Below are positions 44,637-52,088 of a stretch of DNA of 56,616 bases, piece after piece. The notes below the pieces were generated by a model. It was given only the letters and a program-made list of their open reading frames with translations. It did no database searches and had not been told where the DNA came from. Each line of letters starts with the position of its first letter. Position 1 is the first letter of the stretch. Source of the DNA: Tenacibaculum finnmarkense (lineage in GTDB: Bacteria > Bacteroidota > Bacteroidia > Flavobacteriales > Flavobacteriaceae); assembly GCF_900239185.1 (NCBI RefSeq), contig NZ_OENA01000061.1:3501-60116 (forward strand), read 5' to 3'. The translations under genes and the position numbers were made by a program.

Positions 44637-45167
44637 TTATTTCTTAATTTTATTAGGCGCTCCCATTACCGTTTTACAACTATTACAGGTACATTTTTTG
44701 GTATCAGAATAATAATTATCAAAAATAATAGGCATATCAGTTTCAATATTTTTCAAGGCAAATTCCTCTCGGTATAACTGATTTTCACAATTTTCGCAAT
44801 ACCATTCTAGGGCATCTAACATTCCTTCTGACCTTGGATATTCAATCACTAAACCAACAGTGTTTTCGGTACGTTGAGGCGAATGCGGCACTTTAGCAGG
44901 CAATAAATAAATATCGCCTTCATTAATTTCAACATCGATCATTTTACCATTTTGGTCGATAATTTTCAGAATCATATCTCCTTCTACCTGATAAAAAAAT
45001 TCTGGCGTTTCGTTATAATGATAATCCTTTCTATTGTTAGGACCACCGACCACCATTACGATATAATCGCCATTATCCCACACCTGTTTATTCCCAACGG
45101 GTGGCTTTAATAAATGACGATTTTCATCAATCCACTTTTTAAAATTTAAAGGCTGTACTAAATTCAT
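44637..45167 (-). CDS. nbaC: 3-hydroxyanthranilate 3,4-dioxygenase
   Basis: 176 residues. Cupin domain with the metal ligands in KDYHYNETPEFFYQVEGD (His, Glu) and KVPHSP (His). The C-terminal part holds two CxxC pairs (CENC and CNSC), the second, rubredoxin-like iron site of bacterial enzymes. It opens the ring of 3-hydroxyanthranilate with O2. Confidence 0.93.
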   Translation of the reverse strand: MNLVQPLNFKKWIDENRHLLKPPVGNKQVWDNGDYIVMVVGGPNNRKDYHYNETPEFFYQVEGDMILKIIDQNGKMIDVEINEGDIYLLPAKVPHSPQRTENTVGLVIEYPRSEGMLDALEWYCENCENQLYREEFALKNIETDMPIIFDNYYSDTKKCTCNSCKTVMGAPNKIKK

Positions 45168-45180
45168 ATTTATATATTTT

Positions 45181-45267
45181 GGGCGTTCCCTAAAGGTCGG
45201 GCTTTCCGCTATATCTTTTTATAAAAGAAAAATTTTATAAAAAGGATGCCGCTTCAATCCCTAACGC
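45181..45267. repeat. structured intergenic repeat (GGGATTGAAGC family), copy 2
   Basis: On the minus strand it reads GCGTTAGGGATTGAAGCGGC, an A/T hairpin, ATAGCGGAAAGCCCGACC and AGGGAACGCCC. Terminal GGGCGTTCCC and GGGAT.. parts are partly complementary. It fits between two genes of the kynurenine cluster and contains no gene. Confidence 0.75.
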
Positions 45268-45318
45268 AAATTTCGTTTTTATTTATAATTTTGAATACAC
45301 CAACAATCAGAAAAATAA

Positions 45319-45537
45319 CTAATTATTGTTTTCAACCATTGCTTTAATTTTGATAGCTTTTTCAAAATGATTTAATTGATGTGTTTGAATCCACCAAGTA
45401 GCCACATCCATTAACAACTTCGGATTATCATTTTTATTTTGAAAAAACGCATAAAAAGACAAACCTACATTTGCACCTTTTTTAGCAATTTTCTCCTCAC
45501 AAACGGCAATGATTTTTTGTTCTATTTCTTTATTCAT
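45319..45537 (-). CDS. small conserved-looking protein, 72 residues (perhaps DUF6500)
   Basis: A short soluble protein (KIAKKGANVGLSFYAFFQNK, LLMDVATWWIQTHQLNHFEK). I think it resembles a small flavobacterial family of unknown function (DUF6500), from memory and unverified. It lies 30 bases after the kynurenine 3-monooxygenase gene, so is probably co-transcribed. Confidence 0.55.
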   Translation of the reverse strand: MNKEIEQKIIAVCEEKIAKKGANVGLSFYAFFQNKNDNPKLLMDVATWWIQTHQLNHFEKAIKIKAMVENNN

Positions 45538-45567
45538 ATTATGTAATTTATTTCTTTTGATAAAAAA

Positions 45568-46971
45568 TTACAATCCTGCTATTTCATCTTCCTTTAAAAT
45601 TTCATTGGTTTCTTTTACTACTTTTTGAAGAATTTCTTTTAAATATTTTAAATCCGTTGTATGTTTAAAATCAGAATCCGCTACCATATTCAACAATGCT
45701 TTATCTTGCGCACGTCCTTTTTTCATTGCATCAGCATACGGAATATCTTCTTTAAAAGTAACCATCGAATATTTAGAAAAATACTCATTTGGAAACGCTT
45801 TTTCTAAAGCCATTTCTAATTTTCTCTTTTCTTTAAATAACGGATTAGCTACATGATTTTTCATCTCGTGAAAATTATCGATTGCTAAATCAGCAATAGC
45901 ATCGGTATTTTCTTTTCTTGCTTTTTCGTAGGTTTTAAACACCGTTTCCCAATCGCCTAAATTTTCTTCTAAAACAGCATCAAAAATGGTAATATCTTCA
46001 AAAGAAGCATTCATTCCTTGCCCGTAAAAGGGTACGATTGCGTGCGCTGCATCTCCTAATAAAATAGTTTTATTTTTGTAATGCCAAGGCGAACATTTTA
46101 CCGTTCCTAATGCTCCTGTCGGATTATTTAAAAATTCCTCTTTAATATTCGGAATTAATTTTAAGGCATCTGGAAATTGTGTTTCAAAAAAGGCAGTTAT
46201 TTTTTCTTCGGATGTTAAATTATCAAAATTATATTCTCCTTCATCATAACTTAAAAACAGCGTAACGGTGAAACTACCATCCATATTCGGAAGCGCAATT
46301 AACATATACGCACCACGAGGCCAAATATGTAAATGAGCATTACTTATTTGATGATTCCCTATTTTATCCGCAGGAATTTCAAGTTCTTTATATCCGTGAG
46401 ATAAATAATTCTGAGAATAACTAAACAAGAATTTTCGTTCTAAATAATAACTTTTACGTAAAACAGAACCCGAGCCATCAGTACCGAAAATAACCTCAGC
46501 ATCTACAGAAAACTCTTCTTTTGTATGATAATCTTTAAAGTTTGCTATGGTATTTTCTATATCTACAGATGTACATTTTTTATTAAAATGAATGCTTACA
46601 TTTTCGTGTTTTTCGGCTTCTGTTAATAAAATAGCGTTTAAATCTCCTCTTGAAATTGAATTGATACACTCATTATCTCTACCCGAATAATTTGATGAAA
46701 ATGTGTTTCCTTCAATATCATGAATCAATCTTCCGTACATTGGAATACAAATTTCACGAGCTTTTTCGGCAACACCTGCTAAACGCAAGGCTTTAAAACC
46801 TCTGTCAGATAAGGCTAAATTTATAGAACGACCTGCTGAAATATCAATAGTTCTTAAATCAGGTCTGCTTTCATAAACATTTACTTTATAGCCTCTTTGT
46901 GCCAATCGTAAAGCTAATAAACTTCCGCATAAACCTGCACCTATTATTAATATATTGTCTTTTTTATTCAT
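45568..46971 (-). CDS. kmo: kynurenine 3-monooxygenase
   Basis: 467 residues from ATG 46969-46971, which puts the FAD-binding motif ILIIGAGLCGSLLA at residues 6-19; the open frame extends 11 codons further up, through sequence that looks like the flank of a repeat. GRSINLALSDRGFKALRLAG and the second FAD motif LLGDAAHAIVPFYGQGMN are present. The C-terminal part may hold the membrane anchor found in the family. It hydroxylates kynurenine with NADPH and O2. Confidence 0.93.
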   Translation of the reverse strand: MNKKDNILIIGAGLCGSLLALRLAQRGYKVNVYESRPDLRTIDISAGRSINLALSDRGFKALRLAGVAEKAREICIPMYGRLIHDIEGNTFSSNYSGRDNECINSISRGDLNAILLTEAEKHENVSIHFNKKCTSVDIENTIANFKDYHTKEEFSVDAEVIFGTDGSGSVLRKSYYLERKFLFSYSQNYLSHGYKELEIPADKIGNHQISNAHLHIWPRGAYMLIALPNMDGSFTVTLFLSYDEGEYNFDNLTSEEKITAFFETQFPDALKLIPNIKEEFLNNPTGALGTVKCSPWHYKNKTILLGDAAHAIVPFYGQGMNASFEDITIFDAVLEENLGDWETVFKTYEKARKENTDAIADLAIDNFHEMKNHVANPLFKEKRKLEMALEKAFPNEYFSKYSMVTFKEDIPYADAMKKGRAQDKALLNMVADSDFKHTTDLKYLKEILQKVVKETNEILKEDEIAGL

Positions 46972-47000
46972 TTTTATGCTTCTTTTTATTTTCCGCTTCG

Positions 47001-47028
47001 TCATTCTGAATTTATTTCAGAACCGCAT
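47001..47028. repeat. short intergenic hairpin repeat, copy 2
   Basis: TTCTGAA and TTCAGAA around TTTAT, followed by CCGCATCC; same plan and partly the same flanks as 26719-26739. Confidence 0.65.
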
Positions 47029-47062
47029 CCATATCCAGTGTTATTTCTTCAATATTTTTTAA

Positions 47063-48343
47063 TTATTTTGACAACAATCCTTTTAAAATACCTACCATTT
47101 TATAAACATCTTCAAAAGAATTATACATTGGCGTTGGTGCGCAACGGATAACATCTGGCTCACGCCAATCGGTAATAATATTATTTTCTGTTAGTTTTTT
47201 ATGCAGACTTTTATCGGCATTTTTTACTTGAATAGATAATTGACAGCCTCTTTCTTTTGGATTTGAAGGCGTAATAATTTTAATATCCTCAGAATTTAAC
47301 TCTTCAATTAAATTATTAATTAAAAACTCAAAATATCCTGTTAATTTTTCTGATTTTTCTCGTAAAGCCTCCATTCCTACCTCAGCAAACATATCTAAAG
47401 AAGCTTTAATTGCTGCCATTGATAATATTGGAGGATTCGATAATTGCCAACCCTCAGCACCAGCCATTACATCAAAAGGTTGACGCATATTAAAACGAGT
47501 ATCTTTATTATGATTCCACCAACCAGCAAAACGAGGTAACTCTTTATTTTCGGCGTGTTTTTCGTGAACAAATAATCCACCTAAACTTCCAGGTCCTGAA
47601 TTTAAGTATTTATAAGTACACCAAGCGGCAAAATCTACGCCTGAATTATGCAATTCTGGAGAAATATTTCCTGCGCCGTGTGCTAAATCAATTCCGACAA
47701 AACAATCTTTTGAATGTCCGATTTCAGCAATTCGCTTTAAATCTAAATATTGTCCTGTGTAATAATTGACACCGCCAATTAATAATAATGCTATTTCATC
47801 GCCTTGTTCAGCAATAATTGTTTCTAAATCTTCAATATTTAATAATTCTTCGCCTTTTCTTGGTTTCCATTCAATTAAACCATCTTCGGCATCAAAACCA
47901 TGAAAATTTAATTGCGATTGTACCGCATATCTATCCGAAGGAAAAGCGTCAGATTCTATTACAATTTTATATTTCTTTTTCGTAGGCTGATAAAAAGAAA
48001 CCATCAACAAATGCAAATTGGTTGTTAAGGTATTCATAACAACAACTTCTAGCGGTTTTGCTCCCACTATTTTCGCCATGTTTTCGGTTAAAAACTCATG
48101 ATACGGCAACCAAGGAGTTTCGCCTTCAAAATGACCTTCTACGCCATATTTTGCCCAATCGTCTAGTTCATTTTGAATATATTTTTGAGTTTGTTTTGGC
48201 TGTAATCCGAGGGAATTTCCTGTAAAATATAACCAATCTTTTCCATTTTTATCTTTGGGAATATGAAATTGGTTGCGTAAATAAGCTAAGGTATCTTCTT
48301 TATCTTGTTGTTGTGCGTAGTCTAAGGTATTTTGATAATTCAT
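47063..48343 (-). CDS. kynU: kynureninase
   Basis: 426 residues. The PLP lysine is in FAAWCTYKYLNSGPGS, and the family's start YQNTLDYAQQQDKEDTL and FAGWWNHNKDTRF segment are clear. It splits kynurenine or 3-hydroxykynurenine, giving alanine and (hydroxy)anthranilate. First gene of the kynurenine run. The hairpin upstream ends the PAS gene's transcript, so the promoter must be in the roughly 10 bases left plus the hairpin itself, or transcription reads through. Confidence 0.95.
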   Translation of the reverse strand: MNYQNTLDYAQQQDKEDTLAYLRNQFHIPKDKNGKDWLYFTGNSLGLQPKQTQKYIQNELDDWAKYGVEGHFEGETPWLPYHEFLTENMAKIVGAKPLEVVVMNTLTTNLHLLMVSFYQPTKKKYKIVIESDAFPSDRYAVQSQLNFHGFDAEDGLIEWKPRKGEELLNIEDLETIIAEQGDEIALLLIGGVNYYTGQYLDLKRIAEIGHSKDCFVGIDLAHGAGNISPELHNSGVDFAAWCTYKYLNSGPGSLGGLFVHEKHAENKELPRFAGWWNHNKDTRFNMRQPFDVMAGAEGWQLSNPPILSMAAIKASLDMFAEVGMEALREKSEKLTGYFEFLINNLIEELNSEDIKIITPSNPKERGCQLSIQVKNADKSLHKKLTENNIITDWREPDVIRCAPTPMYNSFEDVYKMVGILKGLLSK

Positions 48344-48352
48344 CTAATAGAA

Positions 48353-48389
48353 AAAAAGGATTGTTTTCAAATATAAAACAATCCTTTTT
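48353..48389 (-). terminator. terminator after the PAS protein gene
   Basis: AAAAAGGATTGTTTT and AAAACAATCCTTTTT form a 15-bp stem around seven bases. Confidence 0.92.
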
Positions 48390-48433
48390 CATTTATTAAA
48401 TACCCTATATTTATTTTTGATTTAACGTACATT

Positions 48434-49057
48434 TTAAAACGGTCTTTCTTCGGCAAAAAAGAACCAATTAAAAAATGCCCCTACTTTTTTGTCTTTTTTA
48501 GGTTTTGACATATTCATACCAGACGAAACTAAGCCCTCTATATAACTATCATACTCTAATTCTTTGGTATCTAAAAAACCATTTAAAAATTTCCGAGAAG
48601 CTTCCATTCCCTTTACATCTTCAATATCTTTAAGTTTTTTATATAAAGAAATTACCTCATCAATTGCTTTTTGAGGAGCTAATCTTCGAATTGCTTTGTA
48701 ACTTAATACCTGTTCTTTTTCATCTTTTTTAACCGTAAAATCAGTAACTACCCAATAATATTTACCTGATTTCGCTAAGTTTTTAACTACGGCAATCATG
48801 TTTTTACCTTGTTCTAAACGCTCCCACATCATTTTAAAAATAATCCTAGGCATCTCTGGATGTCGAATAATATTATGCCTTGCCCCTACTAATTCACGTT
48901 CTTCATACCCTGATGAAGCAACAAAATCTTCATTACAATATTCAATAACACCTTTTTTATCGGTAATACTAATCAGAATTGTATCTTGCTCTAATAGTAC
49001 TTTTTTATCAATAGGTGTTGGCGAAGATATTTGTGATTTTCTTGATACTTCTTTCAT
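48434..49057 (-). CDS. PAS domain protein (Aer-like)
   Basis: 207 residues from ATG 49055-49057 (MKEVSRKSQISSPTPIDKKV), preferred since the longer frame begins with a hydrophobic stretch without support. A single PAS domain (about residues 28-130) includes GVIEYCNEDFVASSGYEEREL and NIIRHPEMPRIIFKMMWERL, close to the sensory PAS of Aer-type receptors. It has no methyl-accepting or kinase domain, so its output is unclear. Possibly a redox or ligand sensor. Confidence 0.8.
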   Translation of the reverse strand: MKEVSRKSQISSPTPIDKKVLLEQDTILISITDKKGVIEYCNEDFVASSGYEERELVGARHNIIRHPEMPRIIFKMMWERLEQGKNMIAVVKNLAKSGKYYWVVTDFTVKKDEKEQVLSYKAIRRLAPQKAIDEVISLYKKLKDIEDVKGMEASRKFLNGFLDTKELEYDSYIEGLVSSGMNMSKPKKDKKVGAFFNWFFFAEERPF

Positions 49058-49161
49058 TTTAAAATTATTTTTGATGACAAATATAAAAATGGACAAACAT
49101 AAATTACATGATAAATATCATAAAAAACAACTCTAAATGAAGTACTTATCTAGATTAAATA

Positions 49162-51051
49162 TTAATATAATATTCTAAATTTTATAGTTCCGTCTATTTC
49201 TTGCAATTTTTCGATAACTTTTTTATCATATATTTTATTTACATCCGTAATTACATAGCCTACTTTTTCATCTGTCGATAAATACTGCCCTGTAATATTC
49301 AAATCGTATTTAGCCAAAACTTTATTTATTTTTGCCATTACGCCCGGTACATTTTTATGAATATGCAAAAATCGATGTGCATTATTTTGACGTGGCAAGC
49401 GGATATTGGGGAAATTTACCGCATCAACCGTATTTCCTGAATTCATGTATGCCATTATTTTACTTGGCACAAAATCGGCAATATCTTTTTGAGCTTCCTC
49501 GGTGCTTCCGCCAACATGAGGCGTTAAAATTACGTTTGGTAACCCTTTTAATTCGGTGTAGAAATCACCATTTTTTCGAGGTTCTTCAGGATATACATCA
49601 ACAGCCGCTCCTGCTATTTTACCCGATTTTAATCCCGCTACCAAGGCTTTAATATCAACCACAAAACCTCTCGATAAATTTACAAAATGAACGCCATCTT
49701 TCATTTGAGCAATTTCTTTTTCGCCGATATAATTTTTGTTTGCCACATTGTCATCTACATGTAAGGTAATTACATCAGCAATATTTAATAGCTCTTTTAA
49801 AGTACTTATTCTGCTCGCATTTCCTAGCGCTAATTTATCTTCAATATCATAATAATACACATCCATCCCTAGTGCTTCAGCTAAAACAGACAATTGTTTA
49901 CCAATATTTCCGTAGCCGACAATCCCTAGTTTTTTACCTCGGATTTCTCTCGAACCTTGGGCTGTTTTATTCCACTGACCATTATGAAGTTCGGTGCTTC
50001 GCTGAAAAACACTACGCATTAACATAATAATTTCGCCAATTGCCAATTCGACCACCGAACGAGTATTACTATAAGGAGCGTTAAAAACGACCACACCGTT
50101 TTCTTTACAGGCTTCTAAATTTATTTGTTTTGTTCCGATACAAAATGCCGAAACCACCATTAATTTATCTGCCGATTCGATTACCTTTTTAGTAACCTGT
50201 GTTTTTGAGCGAATCCCTAAAACATGAACATCTTTTAATTTATCAATTAATTCTTCTTCGGATAAACTTTTTGACACCGTTTCTACGCTAAAACCATCGG
50301 CTGTTAAGTTGGTAAAAGCATCATTATGAACATTTTCTAATAATAAAATTTTAATTCTATTCTTTGGATATGATATATTTCTTGGCAAATCGTTTAGGTA
50401 TAAAAATTCGTCTAAATTAGGCGTAATATGGTCGGCATTTGCGATGGTTTTTGCTCTTTGTACATTTTCAGTATAAGCAAAAAAAGTATCGGCAACTCCT
50501 GCTTTTTTGGTTACCGCATCGCTATAACCGTCACCGATTACTTGAATTTCACCAGCTAAATTTAAGTTTTTTAAGCAGTCAATTTTTCCGTTGTGTTGCG
50601 ATAACAAATTTTGAGTATCAAAACCTATTATTGCATCGTTTTTATCAAACTCAAAAGTATTGGCAAAAACTCTTTCAGCAGGAATATTATACTCGGCAAC
50701 AATCGGAATTATAAACTCTTTAAAACCTGCGGATATTACATAGATATCATCAGAAAACTCTTTAAAAAAATCTTTATTATCAGCAATTGAACGAGATACT
50801 TTTTGCTCTAATTCTTTTATCAATAAAGGTAAATCAGCTTTTGTAGCGTTTAATAAGTCAATCCGTTTTTTTAAAGATTCGGTAAACGATATTTCGCCGT
50901 CAATTCCTTGATTGGTTATTGTTATAATTTGATTAATAATAGCCTCTTTCTTCGGATTTCCTAGCAGACTGATTTCTGCTAAAACATCTAAAGCTTCTAC
51001 CTTTGTAAGGGTACTATCAAAATCGAAAACAAAACTTCTTTTTGGTGTCAT
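49162..51051 (-). CDS. serA: fused phosphoserine phosphatase and D-3-phosphoglycerate dehydrogenase
   Basis: 629 residues. Residues 1-215 are a HAD phosphatase of the SerB type (FDFDSTLTKVE, VISAGF, GDGYSDAVTKK). Residues about 230-540 are the SerA-type dehydrogenase (GIRSKTQVTKKVI, the Rossmann motif GIVGYGNIGKQ, LSRGFVVD, and catalytic HVGGST). Residues about 555-629 are an ACT domain that commonly binds serine. Two non-adjacent steps of serine synthesis are thus in one chain; the aminotransferase SerC is not in the window. Confidence 0.92.
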   Translation of the reverse strand: MTPKRSFVFDFDSTLTKVEALDVLAEISLLGNPKKEAIINQIITITNQGIDGEISFTESLKKRIDLLNATKADLPLLIKELEQKVSRSIADNKDFFKEFSDDIYVISAGFKEFIIPIVAEYNIPAERVFANTFEFDKNDAIIGFDTQNLLSQHNGKIDCLKNLNLAGEIQVIGDGYSDAVTKKAGVADTFFAYTENVQRAKTIANADHITPNLDEFLYLNDLPRNISYPKNRIKILLLENVHNDAFTNLTADGFSVETVSKSLSEEELIDKLKDVHVLGIRSKTQVTKKVIESADKLMVVSAFCIGTKQINLEACKENGVVVFNAPYSNTRSVVELAIGEIIMLMRSVFQRSTELHNGQWNKTAQGSREIRGKKLGIVGYGNIGKQLSVLAEALGMDVYYYDIEDKLALGNASRISTLKELLNIADVITLHVDDNVANKNYIGEKEIAQMKDGVHFVNLSRGFVVDIKALVAGLKSGKIAGAAVDVYPEEPRKNGDFYTELKGLPNVILTPHVGGSTEEAQKDIADFVPSKIMAYMNSGNTVDAVNFPNIRLPRQNNAHRFLHIHKNVPGVMAKINKVLAKYDLNITGQYLSTDEKVGYVITDVNKIYDKKVIEKLQEIDGTIKFRILY

Positions 51052-51147
51052 AGCATTTTATTTAAGGGTTCGTATCCAAAAATACAAAGGATATTAAACA
51101 AGTAATGCACTATTTTAAAAAGATTTTATTTTTTTATCCATAGAATA

Positions 51148-51960
51148 TCAAGTTATTAGCAATAAAAGCCACCAAATAACAGGAATTGATTCTACAAAAA
51201 ATGAGCTATAATAAGTTGATTGTTTTTCTGAACAACGCATCAATAAAACCAAAAGAAGCGTAAAAATCACCAAAAAAACCTGTTTAAAATTAGTATTTGA
51301 CGTTATTATAAATTCTAAAAACAAACAAAGTATTAACAAAACATAGCCTACCTTTTTGGTTTGCTGAACGCCTATTTTTTTAGGAATGGTTTGCAAAGAA
51401 ATAGCGTCATACTTTACATCTCTTATATCAAAAGGCAAAATTAAAACCACCACAAACAAAAAACGCTGTAATCCTAATAAATAAAGAGAACCCGAAAAAC
51501 TAGCCCGAGTATCAAAAAAAGGTAGAAAAACCGTTATTCCCGCCCAAACCAACGCAACAATTATGATTTTTAAATAGCCGATACTTCGTAAGTTTTTTTT
51601 AAAGCCACTAAAAAAAGGAACGGTATATAAAAGTGTTAACAATCCGAAGGGACTAAAAAAGAGCACTGTTTGTAAATTTAATTTAGTAAGATAAAAACAC
51701 ATCATTAAAAAGCAAAACAACGAAAAAATTTGAATAATTTTTAAATGCCTTGTCAAACTTTTATGATACAATTTAGCAACTCCTGCATATTTTACAAAGT
51801 TATAACCCGTAATTGTAGCGTAAAAAATAAAAAACAACAACGATTTATTGTATTCCAATCCAAAATATAGCACCGTAACACAAACAAAAGAACAGACCGC
51901 TAAGGCTACGTGAATACTAGCATTTATATAAAAATTAAATAGTTTTTTTAGCAAATTCAT
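51148..51960 (-). CDS. UbiA-like membrane prenyltransferase family protein
   Basis: 270 residues with about nine membrane helices. The second Asp-rich motif of the UbiA family is visible (LPFDIRDVKYDAISLQTIPKKIG). The place of the first motif (usually NDxxDxxxD) reads TGYNFVKYAG without the acidic residues, so prenyltransferase activity is doubtful. It may be a relative with another role. Divergent from gcvP. Confidence 0.65.
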   Translation of the reverse strand: MNLLKKLFNFYINASIHVALAVCSFVCVTVLYFGLEYNKSLLFFIFYATITGYNFVKYAGVAKLYHKSLTRHLKIIQIFSLFCFLMMCFYLTKLNLQTVLFFSPFGLLTLLYTVPFFSGFKKNLRSIGYLKIIIVALVWAGITVFLPFFDTRASFSGSLYLLGLQRFLFVVVLILPFDIRDVKYDAISLQTIPKKIGVQQTKKVGYVLLILCLFLEFIITSNTNFKQVFLVIFTLLLVLLMRCSEKQSTYYSSFFVESIPVIWWLLLLIT

Positions 51961-52059
51961 TACACAAAAATAGTTTTTATGTTTAGAACCATTACATTTA
52001 GTTAATAAAATATCAGTTTAAAGCCAAAAACATACTATAAAAATTACACTTTTTTGTTA

Positions 52060-52067
52060 TTTTTGAT
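52060..52067 (+). promoter_or_regulatory. minus-7 box of gcvP
   Basis: TATTTTTG fits TAnnTTTG, 21 bases before the ATG at 52089. A minus-33 TTTG at the right distance is not seen. Confidence 0.45.
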
Positions 52068-52088
52068 GGACTAAAAAAACAACACAGA

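Noticed and set aside
50439..50714. Plus-strand frame opposite the SerB-SerA fusion
   Set aside because: Shadow of a long, well-identified gene; unnatural composition and no start context.
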